47,165 nucleotides of DNA from Planctomycetota bacterium (lineage in GTDB: Bacteria > Planctomycetota > SZUA-567 > JAKLDR01), in NCBI GenBank assembly GCA_022703445.1, contig JAKLDR010000026.1, positions 1 to 47,165 of the forward strand. The letters run 5' to 3'. This document shows positions 7,527-16,217 of this stretch, piece after piece. Each line of letters starts with the position of its first letter. Positions within the stretch are counted from its first letter, which is position 1. Position numbers and translations under genes: made by a program. The notes under the pieces are model-generated. The model had not been told where the DNA came from, made no database searches, and was given only the letters and a program-made list of their open reading frames with translations.

Positions 7527-8438
7527 ATGCCGGAAAAAGTGACAGCGGTCTGCAAGTACTGCAGCAAGCGCCTGAATGTTCCTGACTCCATGGTCGGGCA
7601 GGTAATCAAATGCCCCGCCTGCCATGGCTCCTTCCGCTGCCGCAAGGAGGAACCTGCTGCGCAGACCGCCCCGGAGGCGGAGCAGGCTCCGCCTCCGGCA
7701 TCGCCCGCCAGGACTCGCAACGGCGAAGTAGACCTGACTCCCAAGGACAACCCCAGCGGCCCTTTCCCTTGGAAGATGGCCGTCTGGGTCACGAGTGGCC
7801 TGGTTGTGCTGCTTCTGGGGTTCCTCTCGGTCAGCGGACTCCTTGGGTCCCGGGGGCCATTCAAGAGCATCGGCCCGTGCAACGCGCTGAGCATGGTGCA
7901 CATCGAGACCGTCGACAAGTTCATTCTGCAGACCCCCTTGGAGACACATCCCAGCCTTCCCTTCAACCAGGAGATCAAACCCGACAAGGGCAACAAGCTC
8001 CATGTCCTCTGGATGAACACGGCGACCGGTTCATACCTCGTATGGGAAGTGCATAGAAACGGCAACAGGGTTTCGCCGAAGGTAATCCGGACCTTCGACG
8101 CCGACTCCGGCGGTCGGCCGGTCCGCCAGGGGATCGTGATAGAAGGGTGGCCCACTGTGCGGAGCTACGAACTGCTCTACGTGCCACCCGTGGGGGACAG
8201 CGCGGAGCAGTACAACGTAGTCGACACCTTCATCGCCATCCTGGACGGCAAACGGGTCCTGGACTCAAACGTCTCTGCGCTGGTGGTCGGGGGGCTGCAA
8301 GCCATCCCCGAGCCCATTGCCATCAAGGCCGCACCGCAACTCAGGAATGGTCTCAAGATGATCAAGGATGCCCGCTGGCGCAAAGAGGCCGAGACACTGC
8401 TGGCCAAGTGGGACGCGGCCGGGACCAAGACACCGTAG
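7527..8438 (+). CDS. Membrane protein with N-terminal zinc ribbon, function unknown
   Basis: A 303-residue protein. Residues ~9-37 form a two-CxxC zinc ribbon (CKYC ... CPAC) with the intervening RLNVPDSMVGQVIK pattern common in Planctomycetota proteins. A Pro/Glu-rich linker follows, then one membrane helix near residues 85-110 (WVTSGLVVLLLGFLSVSGLLG) and a ~190-residue C-terminal domain I do not recognise. The topology suggests a cytoplasmic ribbon and an exported C-terminal domain. GC is lower than in the genes on either side. Confidence 0.8.
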   Translation: MPEKVTAVCKYCSKRLNVPDSMVGQVIKCPACHGSFRCRKEEPAAQTAPEAEQAPPPASPARTRNGEVDLTPKDNPSGPFPWKMAVWVTSGLVVLLLGFLSVSGLLGSRGPFKSIGPCNALSMVHIETVDKFILQTPLETHPSLPFNQEIKPDKGNKLHVLWMNTATGSYLVWEVHRNGNRVSPKVIRTFDADSGGRPVRQGIVIEGWPTVRSYELLYVPPVGDSAEQYNVVDTFIAILDGKRVLDSNVSALVVGGLQAIPEPIAIKAAPQLRNGLKMIKDARWRKEAETLLAKWDAAGTKTP

Positions 8439-8536
8439 CATCCGCCCTGCACCGGCGCCGATGGCGGGCGGGTGGTCGCCGCCGGATCTAAACGCTCCGG
8501 CGACGGGTCGATTGACGGCCGGGAACGGAGGTCACC

Positions 8537-10993
8537 ATGGCTCGGCTCAGGCCCTTCGCCGCCGCCTCGGCGCTGCTGTTGGCCGCCGGCTGTTCGGGCG
8601 GCGCCCGCAAGCCCGCATTGCCCTTCTGGGAGATGGAGCCCCGGCACCACCCGCCGACATCCTCGATCGAGCTCCGGCTCCTGCCGCGGCACCCGCGCCT
8701 GGTCTTCCGCTCGCCGGAGGACGCCCGCGGCGGGCGGACCTTCGACGCGGTCCGGCGGCTCTATGCCGCGGACCCCACCATGAAGGCCATCCTCGACAAG
8801 GCCCTGGCCGTGGAGGCCAAGAACCAGTGCCCGGCCATGCTGGCCGTCTCCTGGATGATCACCGGGGAGGACCGATACGCCGAGGCCGCCGTGGCCCGGA
8901 TGGTCTCCGAGGAGCTGGGCAAGAGCGGCGAGCCCTACTACTCCAACATATGGCGGCACGCCCTGGCCTACGACTGGCTCTTCCACCATCCGGCTTTCAC
9001 CCAGGAGAAGAAGGACGTTGTGGTCGCCAGGATCAGGGAGCGCCTGGCCACTGAGCTCGCCGACCTCGACGGCGACGGCCTGGCCCTCTGGCACGGCCGC
9101 ACCCAGGAGGCCAACGGCGTCATGATCGCGGCGCTGGCCATCGGCGACCTGCCCGGGATGGAGCCCACCCTGCGCCGCGCGGCGGCCCACTACGTCGAGA
9201 CCCTGAAGGCGCTCGAGTTCAGCGAGGGCTGGCCGGAGGGGGCCAGCTACTGGATCTACAACCGGGCCGGCCCCTTCGCGGTGGGCGCCGACTGCGCCAT
9301 GACCGCGCTCGGGACCGACCGGATCGCGGGCATCTCCATCCCCGAGGTCATCGGCCGGCTGGGCTTCTGGCAGCTCTACCAGTTCGGGCCCAACAAGGTC
9401 TTCGAGCCCTACGGCGACTCCGGCGGATCCTGCCGCCTGGGCGAGACCGGCTGGTGGGAGCTCTCCACCGACTACTACGCGCGGCTCTCGAAAAACCCCG
9501 CGCTCATGGCCGGCGCCGACTACATCCGGAACCGTTCGCCGATCCCCTACGGCAAGCGCCCCTACTACTGGTACGCGGCGCTGTCCTTCGACCCGGCGGT
9601 GCGGCCCAGGGAGAACTACGACCCGGCGGCGCCGGAGCTCTGGATGCGCGAGCACCTGCCGCAGGCCATGCTCTTCGGCCGGAAGTCGATGGGCGTGGCG
9701 TTTCTTCGAGGCAAGTGGGGCGACCCCGACGAGACCTACGCCACCTTCAAGGCCGGCGACATGATGGCCCACCACGACCACTACAACGCCGGCCACTTCG
9801 GCATCCAGAAGGGCGGCGAGCTCGCGCCCCAGACCGGGCTCTACGGCCCGGGCGGCTACACCGGCAAGCACCGCCTGGGCTACCTGGTCCAGACCGTCTC
9901 CGTCAACTCGCTGCTGGTGCTGGCGCCCGGCGAGGAGAGCGCCTACCTGCTCGACAAGCGCAGGAAGGATCCGAGCTTCTGGACGGCGCTCTCCGGCGGC
10001 CAGCGGGTCATCCGCCCGACCGGCTTCACCTGCGTGAGCCTGGAGCATTTCCAGGACATGCTCGACCGCGGCCCGCACCTGCGGCGCTCGGTGATCACCG
10101 CCTTCGAGAGCGCGCCGCGGGACTTCGACTACCTCGCCGCGGACATCACCGCCGCCTACAACTCGACCCGCTGGGCCGAGCCGGGCGCGGTCGCCAAGGT
10201 GTCGCTGGTGACCCGGCAGTTCCTCCACCTGCGCGGCACCGACGCCTTCGTGATCTACGACCGCATCGAGACGACGAAGCCCGAGTATCTGCCCAAGTTC
10301 CTCGTCCACCACCTCGCCAAGCCCGAGAGCGCCGAGGAGAAGCAGCTCGCCGGGCCGGCTCCCGACGACGGCATCCTCGAGACCCTCTCGCGGACGCTCA
10401 CCACCGGCCAGGCCCGCGGGCGGCTGACGCACACGGTCGTGCTCCCGGAGAAGGCCCGGGCCCTCAAGATCGGCGGGGCGCACTACTACTGCTACGTCGA
10501 GGCCGACGGCGACCAATCGAACGGCTTCACCGGCGAGAACCTGGGCATCGAGGGCGGCCCGCTGCCGCCCCGCAAGGAGCGGCAGCTCGGCCTCTGGCGC
10601 ACCGAGGTGGAACCGACCGAACGGACCAAGAGCACCCGCTTCCTCAACGTCCTCGCCGCCCGGACCGTCGACGAGCAGGCACCGCCGCCCGAGGTCCGGC
10701 GCGTCGACGCCGGCGCGGACGCCGACGCTGTCCTGGTGGGAGGCACGGTCTGCGTCTTCGCGCGGGGGCCCGGGGCGCTCAAGAGCTTCAGGCTGACCAT
10801 GCCCGGCGCGCGCTGCCTGGTCCTCGACGCCGCGCCGGGGGCGAGCTACGCGGTCGGCGAGGCTCATGAGGCCAAAACGAAGGGCGCGCGCGTCATCGAG
10901 TTCGGCGGGGAGATCAAGGCCGGCGCCGAGGGCGTCCTGGTCATCGACCGGCTGCCGGCCGGGGAGTGCACCGTGCGGCGGGTCAGGGGCTAG
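8537..10993 (+). CDS. Heparinase II/III-like lipoprotein
   Basis: An 818-residue secreted lipoprotein: an N-terminal signal ends in the lipobox LLLAAGC. The body resembles the heparinase II/III polysaccharide-lyase layout. First comes an alpha/alpha-toroid half (about residues 60-390; YSNIWRHALAYDWLF, NNA-region equivalents, WPEGASYW). A beta-sandwich half follows, containing a His-rich segment (MMAHHDHYNAGHFGI) that matches the metal/substrate region of the family. Likely role is breakdown of uronic-acid polysaccharides at the cell surface; the exact substrate cannot be told. The next gene also encodes an exported protein. Confidence 0.75.
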   Translation: MARLRPFAAASALLLAAGCSGGARKPALPFWEMEPRHHPPTSSIELRLLPRHPRLVFRSPEDARGGRTFDAVRRLYAADPTMKAILDKALAVEAKNQCPAMLAVSWMITGEDRYAEAAVARMVSEELGKSGEPYYSNIWRHALAYDWLFHHPAFTQEKKDVVVARIRERLATELADLDGDGLALWHGRTQEANGVMIAALAIGDLPGMEPTLRRAAAHYVETLKALEFSEGWPEGASYWIYNRAGPFAVGADCAMTALGTDRIAGISIPEVIGRLGFWQLYQFGPNKVFEPYGDSGGSCRLGETGWWELSTDYYARLSKNPALMAGADYIRNRSPIPYGKRPYYWYAALSFDPAVRPRENYDPAAPELWMREHLPQAMLFGRKSMGVAFLRGKWGDPDETYATFKAGDMMAHHDHYNAGHFGIQKGGELAPQTGLYGPGGYTGKHRLGYLVQTVSVNSLLVLAPGEESAYLLDKRRKDPSFWTALSGGQRVIRPTGFTCVSLEHFQDMLDRGPHLRRSVITAFESAPRDFDYLAADITAAYNSTRWAEPGAVAKVSLVTRQFLHLRGTDAFVIYDRIETTKPEYLPKFLVHHLAKPESAEEKQLAGPAPDDGILETLSRTLTTGQARGRLTHTVVLPEKARALKIGGAHYYCYVEADGDQSNGFTGENLGIEGGPLPPRKERQLGLWRTEVEPTERTKSTRFLNVLAARTVDEQAPPPEVRRVDAGADADAVLVGGTVCVFARGPGALKSFRLTMPGARCLVLDAAPGASYAVGEAHEAKTKGARVIEFGGEIKAGAEGVLVIDRLPAGECTVRRVRG

Positions 10994-11043
10994 CCGTCCC
11001 GGCTCCGGAAGAACCCTTGAAAACCCGCCGGCGGGCGGCGAGA

Positions 11044-12816
11044 ATGCCCCGCGCAATGCTGTCCGACAGGAGGGCCTCCGGAGTGGCGTTCCGCAGTTTT
11101 CTCGCGGCGGTCGTGACTGTCCAGATCTTCGCCTCCGCCCGCCCGGCTCCCGCCGGCGAGGACCCGGTTCCGCGCTGCGTCCGGACCAACACCATCGATA
11201 TCTTCCACCGGGTCGCCAAGTCGGCCGACGCGGCCTTCGTCGAGGTGTGGGTCACCACCGACTACGGCGCCACCTGGGCGCCGGCCGGCGAGGACCGGGA
11301 GTTCACGGGGCGCCTGACCTTCAAGGCGCCGGCGCAGGGCACCTACGGCTTCGTCGCGGCGGCGGTGCCCAAGGGGGGCAAGGCCGGCCGCCCGCCCGCC
11401 CCGGGGACGGCGCCGACCGAGGTGGTGGTGGCCGACTGGACCGCGCCGGCCGGCAGGCCGCTGCGCCCCGTGACCAGCGGGTCGCTGGACGTGGAAATCG
11501 CCTACGAGCTCCGCGACCAGGGGCCGGCCGGGGTGGCCTCGGCCGCGCTCTGGCAGACGGAGGACGGCGGGCGGGTCTGGCGCAAGCTGGCCGATCTGGT
11601 CCCGGCCGAGGCGGCGGTCAAGGCGCGCCTGCCCCGCCAGGGGGTTTTCGGCCTGGCCATCTCCGCCGCGGACCAGTCCGGCAACATCCTGCCCCCGCCG
11701 GGCCCCGGCCAGATCCCGGTCTTCACGCTGCTGTGCGACACCGACAGGCCGCGGCTCAAGATCGTCGGCCCGCGCGAGGGGGCGGTCTTCCCGGGCGGCG
11801 GCGTCGTGCCCATCGAGTGGGCCGCCGAGGACGACCACTTCGGCGACGCGCCGATCACCGTGGAGTGCTCCACCGACGGCGGCAACTCCTGGGAGAAGGC
11901 CGGGCCCGGCGTGGCCAACACCGGCCGTCTGGAGTGGCGCGCCCCGCGGATCGACTCGGCCAGGTGCCTGGTCCGGGTGACGGCCGTCGACAAGGTCGGC
12001 AACGAGTCGAGAGAGGTGAGCCGCCCGTTCGCGGTGGACAGCACCGCCCCGTCCACCCGCCCCGTGCCTCCCGCGCAGCTTCCGCCGGTCCAGCCGGCCC
12101 AGCCGGTGCCGCCGGCCCCGGACGTTCCGCCGGTCTCCATCCGCAGGCTGCCGCCTCCGCCCGAGCCGTCCGAGGCCGAGCTGCTGGCCGCGGCCCGCGG
12201 CCACCTCGACGCCGGACGGCGGGCCGACGCCGCCGCCGCGGCCGGGAAGATCCTGGCCGCGAAGGCCGACAGCGTCGATGCCCGGATGATCCGGGCCAGG
12301 GCGCTCCTGGAGTCCGATCCCGCGGCGGCCGCGGCCGACCTGGAGGCGGTCCTGGGGCTGGCGCCGGATGCTGCCGGGCTCTGCGAGCTGCTCGGCGACG
12401 CGCACTACCGCCTGGGCACGGCCGCGCTGCAGCGCGGGGACCAGGCGGCCGCCGGGCGGGAGCTCGGCCGCGCCGCCGAGGCCTTCCGCCGGGCCCGGGC
12501 CGGCCGCCCCGGCTCCTGGGTGCTGAGCTACAACCTGGCGCTGACGCTCATCGGGCTGGCCCGCACCGAGGCCAAGCCCGGGGCCGCCCGCGAGGAGGCC
12601 CGCCAGCAGCTGGCCCGCGCCCTGGAGCTGGTTGACGTGAGGGATCTTGCCTCCCGGGCGGACATCGCCTGGTACCGGGCGGTGCTCACGGAGGATGAGG
12701 GCAAGCTGGCCGAGGCCGCCTTCCTCTTCCGCAAGGCCGCCGACCTCTTCGGCCCCGAGAGCCCGTCCGGCCGGGCGGCCCTCGAGAACGCCAGGCGCGT
12801 CGAGCGCAGGCGCTGA
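11044..12816 (+). CDS. Exported protein with Ig-like/beta-sandwich repeats and C-terminal TPRs
   Basis: The frame is open from 10966, overlapping the lipoprotein gene, but a start at 11044 (MPRAMLSDRRASG) or 11056 puts a signal peptide (hydrophobic core SFLAAVVTVQIF, then ARPAPAGE) in the right place. The protein has about three beta-sandwich modules: two similar ones read VEVWVTTDYGATWAPAG and ITVECSTDGGNSWEKAG, a pattern seen in exported Ig-like domains. A proline-rich linker (residues ~320-370) leads to helical TPR-like repeats rich in Ala to the end. It probably acts in protein-protein contacts in the periplasm or at the surface. Confidence 0.75.
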   Translation: MPRAMLSDRRASGVAFRSFLAAVVTVQIFASARPAPAGEDPVPRCVRTNTIDIFHRVAKSADAAFVEVWVTTDYGATWAPAGEDREFTGRLTFKAPAQGTYGFVAAAVPKGGKAGRPPAPGTAPTEVVVADWTAPAGRPLRPVTSGSLDVEIAYELRDQGPAGVASAALWQTEDGGRVWRKLADLVPAEAAVKARLPRQGVFGLAISAADQSGNILPPPGPGQIPVFTLLCDTDRPRLKIVGPREGAVFPGGGVVPIEWAAEDDHFGDAPITVECSTDGGNSWEKAGPGVANTGRLEWRAPRIDSARCLVRVTAVDKVGNESREVSRPFAVDSTAPSTRPVPPAQLPPVQPAQPVPPAPDVPPVSIRRLPPPPEPSEAELLAAARGHLDAGRRADAAAAAGKILAAKADSVDARMIRARALLESDPAAAAADLEAVLGLAPDAAGLCELLGDAHYRLGTAALQRGDQAAAGRELGRAAEAFRRARAGRPGSWVLSYNLALTLIGLARTEAKPGAAREEARQQLARALELVDVRDLASRADIAWYRAVLTEDEGKLAEAAFLFRKAADLFGPESPSGRAALENARRVERRR

Positions 12817-12842
12817 GCGCCGGCGGGCGGCGGGCGGCGCGG

Positions 12843-15800
12843 ATGGCCGGCGGCAGAAAGGCATCTCGCAGGCCGTCCCCCGGCGCGGAATCAGGATCGC
12901 TCTTTCCCGAACCTGAAGACCTCCGGAAGCCGGAGCGCCCGGAGCGCCCCGCCTCCGGCGGCCACGTCCTGGTGACCGGCGGGGCCGGCTCCGGCAAGAC
13001 CTGCATGCTGGCCGCGCGGGCGGCCGAGCTCGTCCGCGCCGGCCGCGGCGGTGAGGTGCTGGCCATCGTGCCCAGCGGCGGGGCCGCGCGCGTCTTCGCC
13101 GCGATGGTCATGGGGCGCGCCGGGGCCGGCGCCCTGGTCGGCCCGCGCCTTCTGACCCTGGGCTCGCTGGCCCGCGAGGTGCTGGCCGCCGCCGGCGATG
13201 GCCGGGGCGCGCCGGAGCTGCCCTCCGCGGCGCGGCGCGATTTCATCGCCGCCCTGGCCCGGGCCGCCGACGGCGCCGGCCGCCTCGGGGTGCTGGCCGG
13301 CTCGTCCAGGCTGGCCGGCTTCCTGCTGGCCCTGGAACGCCTTGTCTCCGAGCTGCGCTCCGCCGGCGTCTCCGCCGGGGACTTCGCCCGGGCCCTGACC
13401 GCCGCAGCCGGCGACATGGCCGCGGGAGAGGAGCGCGGGCTCTTCGCGGCCAAGGCCGCCGACCTGGCTGCGCTCTACGCCGCCTACGAGGAGCGCCTGG
13501 CGGCCTCCGGCCTCGACGACGCCGAGGGCGCCATGCGCCGTGCGGCCGGGCTGCTGGCCTCCGGCCGGGCTGGCCTGCCCGGCGGCGCCCGGGTCGTGCT
13601 TCTCGACGGCTTCGCCCGTTTCACCGCCGCGCAGGAGCTGCTGGTCTCCGCGGCGCTGGCCCGCGCCGCGGAGAGCATGGCCGCCCTGTGCTACGACGGG
13701 AACGCCTCCGGCCGGCTGGCCCACGTGCGGGAAGCCTGGGCGGCGGTCCGCGCCGCCCGGCGCGACTGGCGCGAGGAGCGGCTGGAAGTTGCGCACCGCT
13801 TCGGCGCGCCGGACCTGGCCGGGCTCGAGGCCCGGCTCTTCTCCGGCAACGGGCCCGGAGGGGCCCGGGCGGAGTCGGTCGAGGCCGTGGCCGCCGCCGG
13901 GGCGCAGGCCGAGTGCGAGGAGGCGGCCCGGCGCGCTGCCCGGCTGGTCCGCGACGAGGGCTTCCGGCCAGGGGAGATCGCCGTGCTGGCGCGGAGCCTG
14001 GCGGCCTACGCCCCGCACCTGGAGCGGGCCTTCCGGCTGGCCGGGCTGCCGCTGGACCTGGCCGAGGGGCGCCCGCTCCGGGACCTGGCCGCCGCGGCCG
14101 AACTGGGCCTGGCCATGCGCGCCGCGCGGAGCGCCTCGGCCGGCGAGTTCGCCCGCTGGCTGGGCGCGGCGGCCGAGGCGGACGGCGCCGGGGCCCTGAT
14201 CGAGGCGCTGCGCGGTCCGCTGGCCACCGCCGCCGAGCGGGCGGGAGCGGCGGAGATCGCCGCCCTGGCCGCCGCGGACGGCATCGCCGACGCCGGCGCC
14301 CTGGAGGACGGCTCCGGGCGGCTCTCGCCATCCGGCCGCGCGGTCCTGGCCGCCGGGCTCCGGCGTTGCCGCGCGCTGTCCGGGCTGCTGCCGGAGGAGG
14401 GTGCGGCCGCGCCGGGCCGGTGGGCCGAGGCGGCCGGGCGCTGCCTGGAGGCGCTGGAGCCCGGCCGGCGGATCCTGGCCCTGGGCTGGCCGGAGGCGGT
14501 CGTGCGCCGGGAGCTGGCCGGGCTGGAGGCCCTGCGCGCCGCGCTGGCCGCCGTCGGGCCGGCGGCCGAGCGGGCCGGGCTGGGCCAGGTCGGGCTGGGG
14601 GATTTCCTGGAACTGCTCGAGGCGGCCCTGGCCGGCCGGAGCCTGCCGGCCGCGCCGCCGCGCTCCGGGGCGGTGCTGGCCGCCAACGTCTTCGAGTCGC
14701 GGGCCGAGGAGCGCCGGGCGGTCTTCGTGCTCGGCGTGGCCGACGGCAGCTTCCCGCGCGACGCGGCCGAGAGCCCGCTCCTGGGCGACCGAGAGCGCCG
14801 GCTGCTCGCGCCCCGCGGGGTGGATCTGCCGCTGGCCGCCGCGGCCGCCGAGCGCGAGCGCTACCTCTTCTACATCGCCTGCACCCGGGCCCGCGAGAGG
14901 CTGTGCCTGTGCTCCCCCCAGCCGGGCGGCGCCGGGCGCGGGGCGGGGCGGGGCGCCTTCCTCGACGAGGCCGCGGCCGCCTTCGCGCCGGGCTCGCTGC
15001 GCCTGGCCGAGGCGGGGCGGGGCTTTCCTCCGGTCGGGGAGCTGGCCTGGCGGGGCGAGGCGCTGGGCCTCCTCGCCGCGGCCTTCAACTCGCCGCGGCC
15101 CGACGGCGAGGCGGCCGGGGCGCACTGGCGGCAGGCGCTGGCGCTCCACGGGCGGCTGCGCGCGGCCGGGGGGCTGCCGGCCGGGGCGCTGGCCAGGCTG
15201 GCCCCCCGCCGGAGCCCGCCGGGGGAGCTAGTCGACGGCCGCGCCCGCCGGGCGCTGGCCCAGGCCTTCGCGGTGCAGACCGCCTCGGCGCTGGCCGCCT
15301 TCGGCAACTGTCCCTTCGCCAACTTCCTGCAGCGCGGCCTGGGACTGGCCGCCCGGCGGCGGCTGGAGTTCGACGCCCGGCTGGCCGGCGACGTGCTCCA
15401 CGCCGCGCTGCGGCGGGCCTACGCCGCAGCCCGCGACGGCGGCGAGCTGCCCGCCCCCTCGGCGGCCGGCGCGCTGCTCCGCGAGGCGCTGCGGGCCGAC
15501 TTCCCGGGGCTGTCCGGACGGCCGCAGACCGAGGCCTTCCTGGCGGCGCAGGAGCCGCTTCTGCGGCGGCTGCTCGCCGAGGACGGGGAGCGCCTGCGTT
15601 CCTGCGGCACGCGGCCGGCCCGCCTGGAACTGACCTTCGGCGGGGGCCGTTCCGGAGGCGATGAGGACGCGGCCGGCAGCGGCCGGGGCCTGCCCCTGGG
15701 CGAGGGGCTCCGGCTGCGCGGCCGGATCGACCGCGTGGACCTGCTGGGCGGCGACGGCAACGGCGCGGCGCTGGTCATCGACTACAAGCGCAGCCTGCCC

Positions 15801-16217
15801 TCCGGATGGAAGCGCGATCCCCAGGTGCTGCTCTATGCCCTGGCGCTGCGCGAGGTGTTCGGCATGGAGCCGGCCGGCGCCGGGCTGCTGGGGCTGCGCG
15901 GCGCCGGCGGCGGCCGGCGCACCGCCGGGCTGGTCCGGCCGGAGTTCCGCGCCAGGCTGGCCGCCTACGGCTTCAGCGCGGAGCTCACCGACGCGATTCT
16001 CGAGGAGGCCCGGGCGGCCGCCGCGGAGCTGGCCCGCCGCGCCGCCGGCGGCGACGTCCGCGTCTGGCCCGTCAGCTGCGCCGGCTGCCCGGACAAGGAG
16101 GCCTACAACCCCATCTGCCGCTTCGACGGTGCCGAGTGGCGCGCCGAGCACGGCTGGGCCCCCGAGGACGAGGGCGAAGGCGAGGGAGAAGGCGAAGGGG
16201 CGGGGGAGGGCGGCTAG
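12843..16217 (+). CDS. AddB-like helicase/PD-(D/E)XK nuclease
   Basis: A 1124-residue protein with the AddB layout. It has an N-terminal Walker A (GGAGSGKT, residues 46-53) and a late helicase-like motif YLFYIACTRARERLCL. A C-terminal RecB-family nuclease domain follows with VIDYKRSLPSG. Cysteines are spaced as in the AddB iron-sulfur site: one in GNCPFANFLQ before the nuclease domain and three in CAGCPDKEAYNPIC after it. AddB works with AddA in resection of double-strand breaks; no AddA gene is in the window. The C-terminus is a Gly/Glu low-complexity tail (GEGEGEGEGAGEGG). The stop codon overlaps the end of the convergent AAA+ gene. Confidence 0.85.
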   Translation: MAGGRKASRRPSPGAESGSLFPEPEDLRKPERPERPASGGHVLVTGGAGSGKTCMLAARAAELVRAGRGGEVLAIVPSGGAARVFAAMVMGRAGAGALVGPRLLTLGSLAREVLAAAGDGRGAPELPSAARRDFIAALARAADGAGRLGVLAGSSRLAGFLLALERLVSELRSAGVSAGDFARALTAAAGDMAAGEERGLFAAKAADLAALYAAYEERLAASGLDDAEGAMRRAAGLLASGRAGLPGGARVVLLDGFARFTAAQELLVSAALARAAESMAALCYDGNASGRLAHVREAWAAVRAARRDWREERLEVAHRFGAPDLAGLEARLFSGNGPGGARAESVEAVAAAGAQAECEEAARRAARLVRDEGFRPGEIAVLARSLAAYAPHLERAFRLAGLPLDLAEGRPLRDLAAAAELGLAMRAARSASAGEFARWLGAAAEADGAGALIEALRGPLATAAERAGAAEIAALAAADGIADAGALEDGSGRLSPSGRAVLAAGLRRCRALSGLLPEEGAAAPGRWAEAAGRCLEALEPGRRILALGWPEAVVRRELAGLEALRAALAAVGPAAERAGLGQVGLGDFLELLEAALAGRSLPAAPPRSGAVLAANVFESRAEERRAVFVLGVADGSFPRDAAESPLLGDRERRLLAPRGVDLPLAAAAAERERYLFYIACTRARERLCLCSPQPGGAGRGAGRGAFLDEAAAAFAPGSLRLAEAGRGFPPVGELAWRGEALGLLAAAFNSPRPDGEAAGAHWRQALALHGRLRAAGGLPAGALARLAPRRSPPGELVDGRARRALAQAFAVQTASALAAFGNCPFANFLQRGLGLAARRRLEFDARLAGDVLHAALRRAYAAARDGGELPAPSAAGALLREALRADFPGLSGRPQTEAFLAAQEPLLRRLLAEDGERLRSCGTRPARLELTFGGGRSGGDEDAAGSGRGLPLGEGLRLRGRIDRVDLLGGDGNGAALVIDYKRSLPSGWKRDPQVLLYALALREVFGMEPAGAGLLGLRGAGGGRRTAGLVRPEFRARLAAYGFSAELTDAILEEARAAAAELARRAAGGDVRVWPVSCAGCPDKEAYNPICRFDGAEWRAEHGWAPEDEGEGEGEGEGAGEGG

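Noticed and set aside
16155..16215. Gly/Glu repeat at the end of the AddB-like gene as a mobile repeat
   Set aside because: Simple GAGGGC-type low complexity confined to a C-terminal tail; no inverted ends and no second copy in the window.
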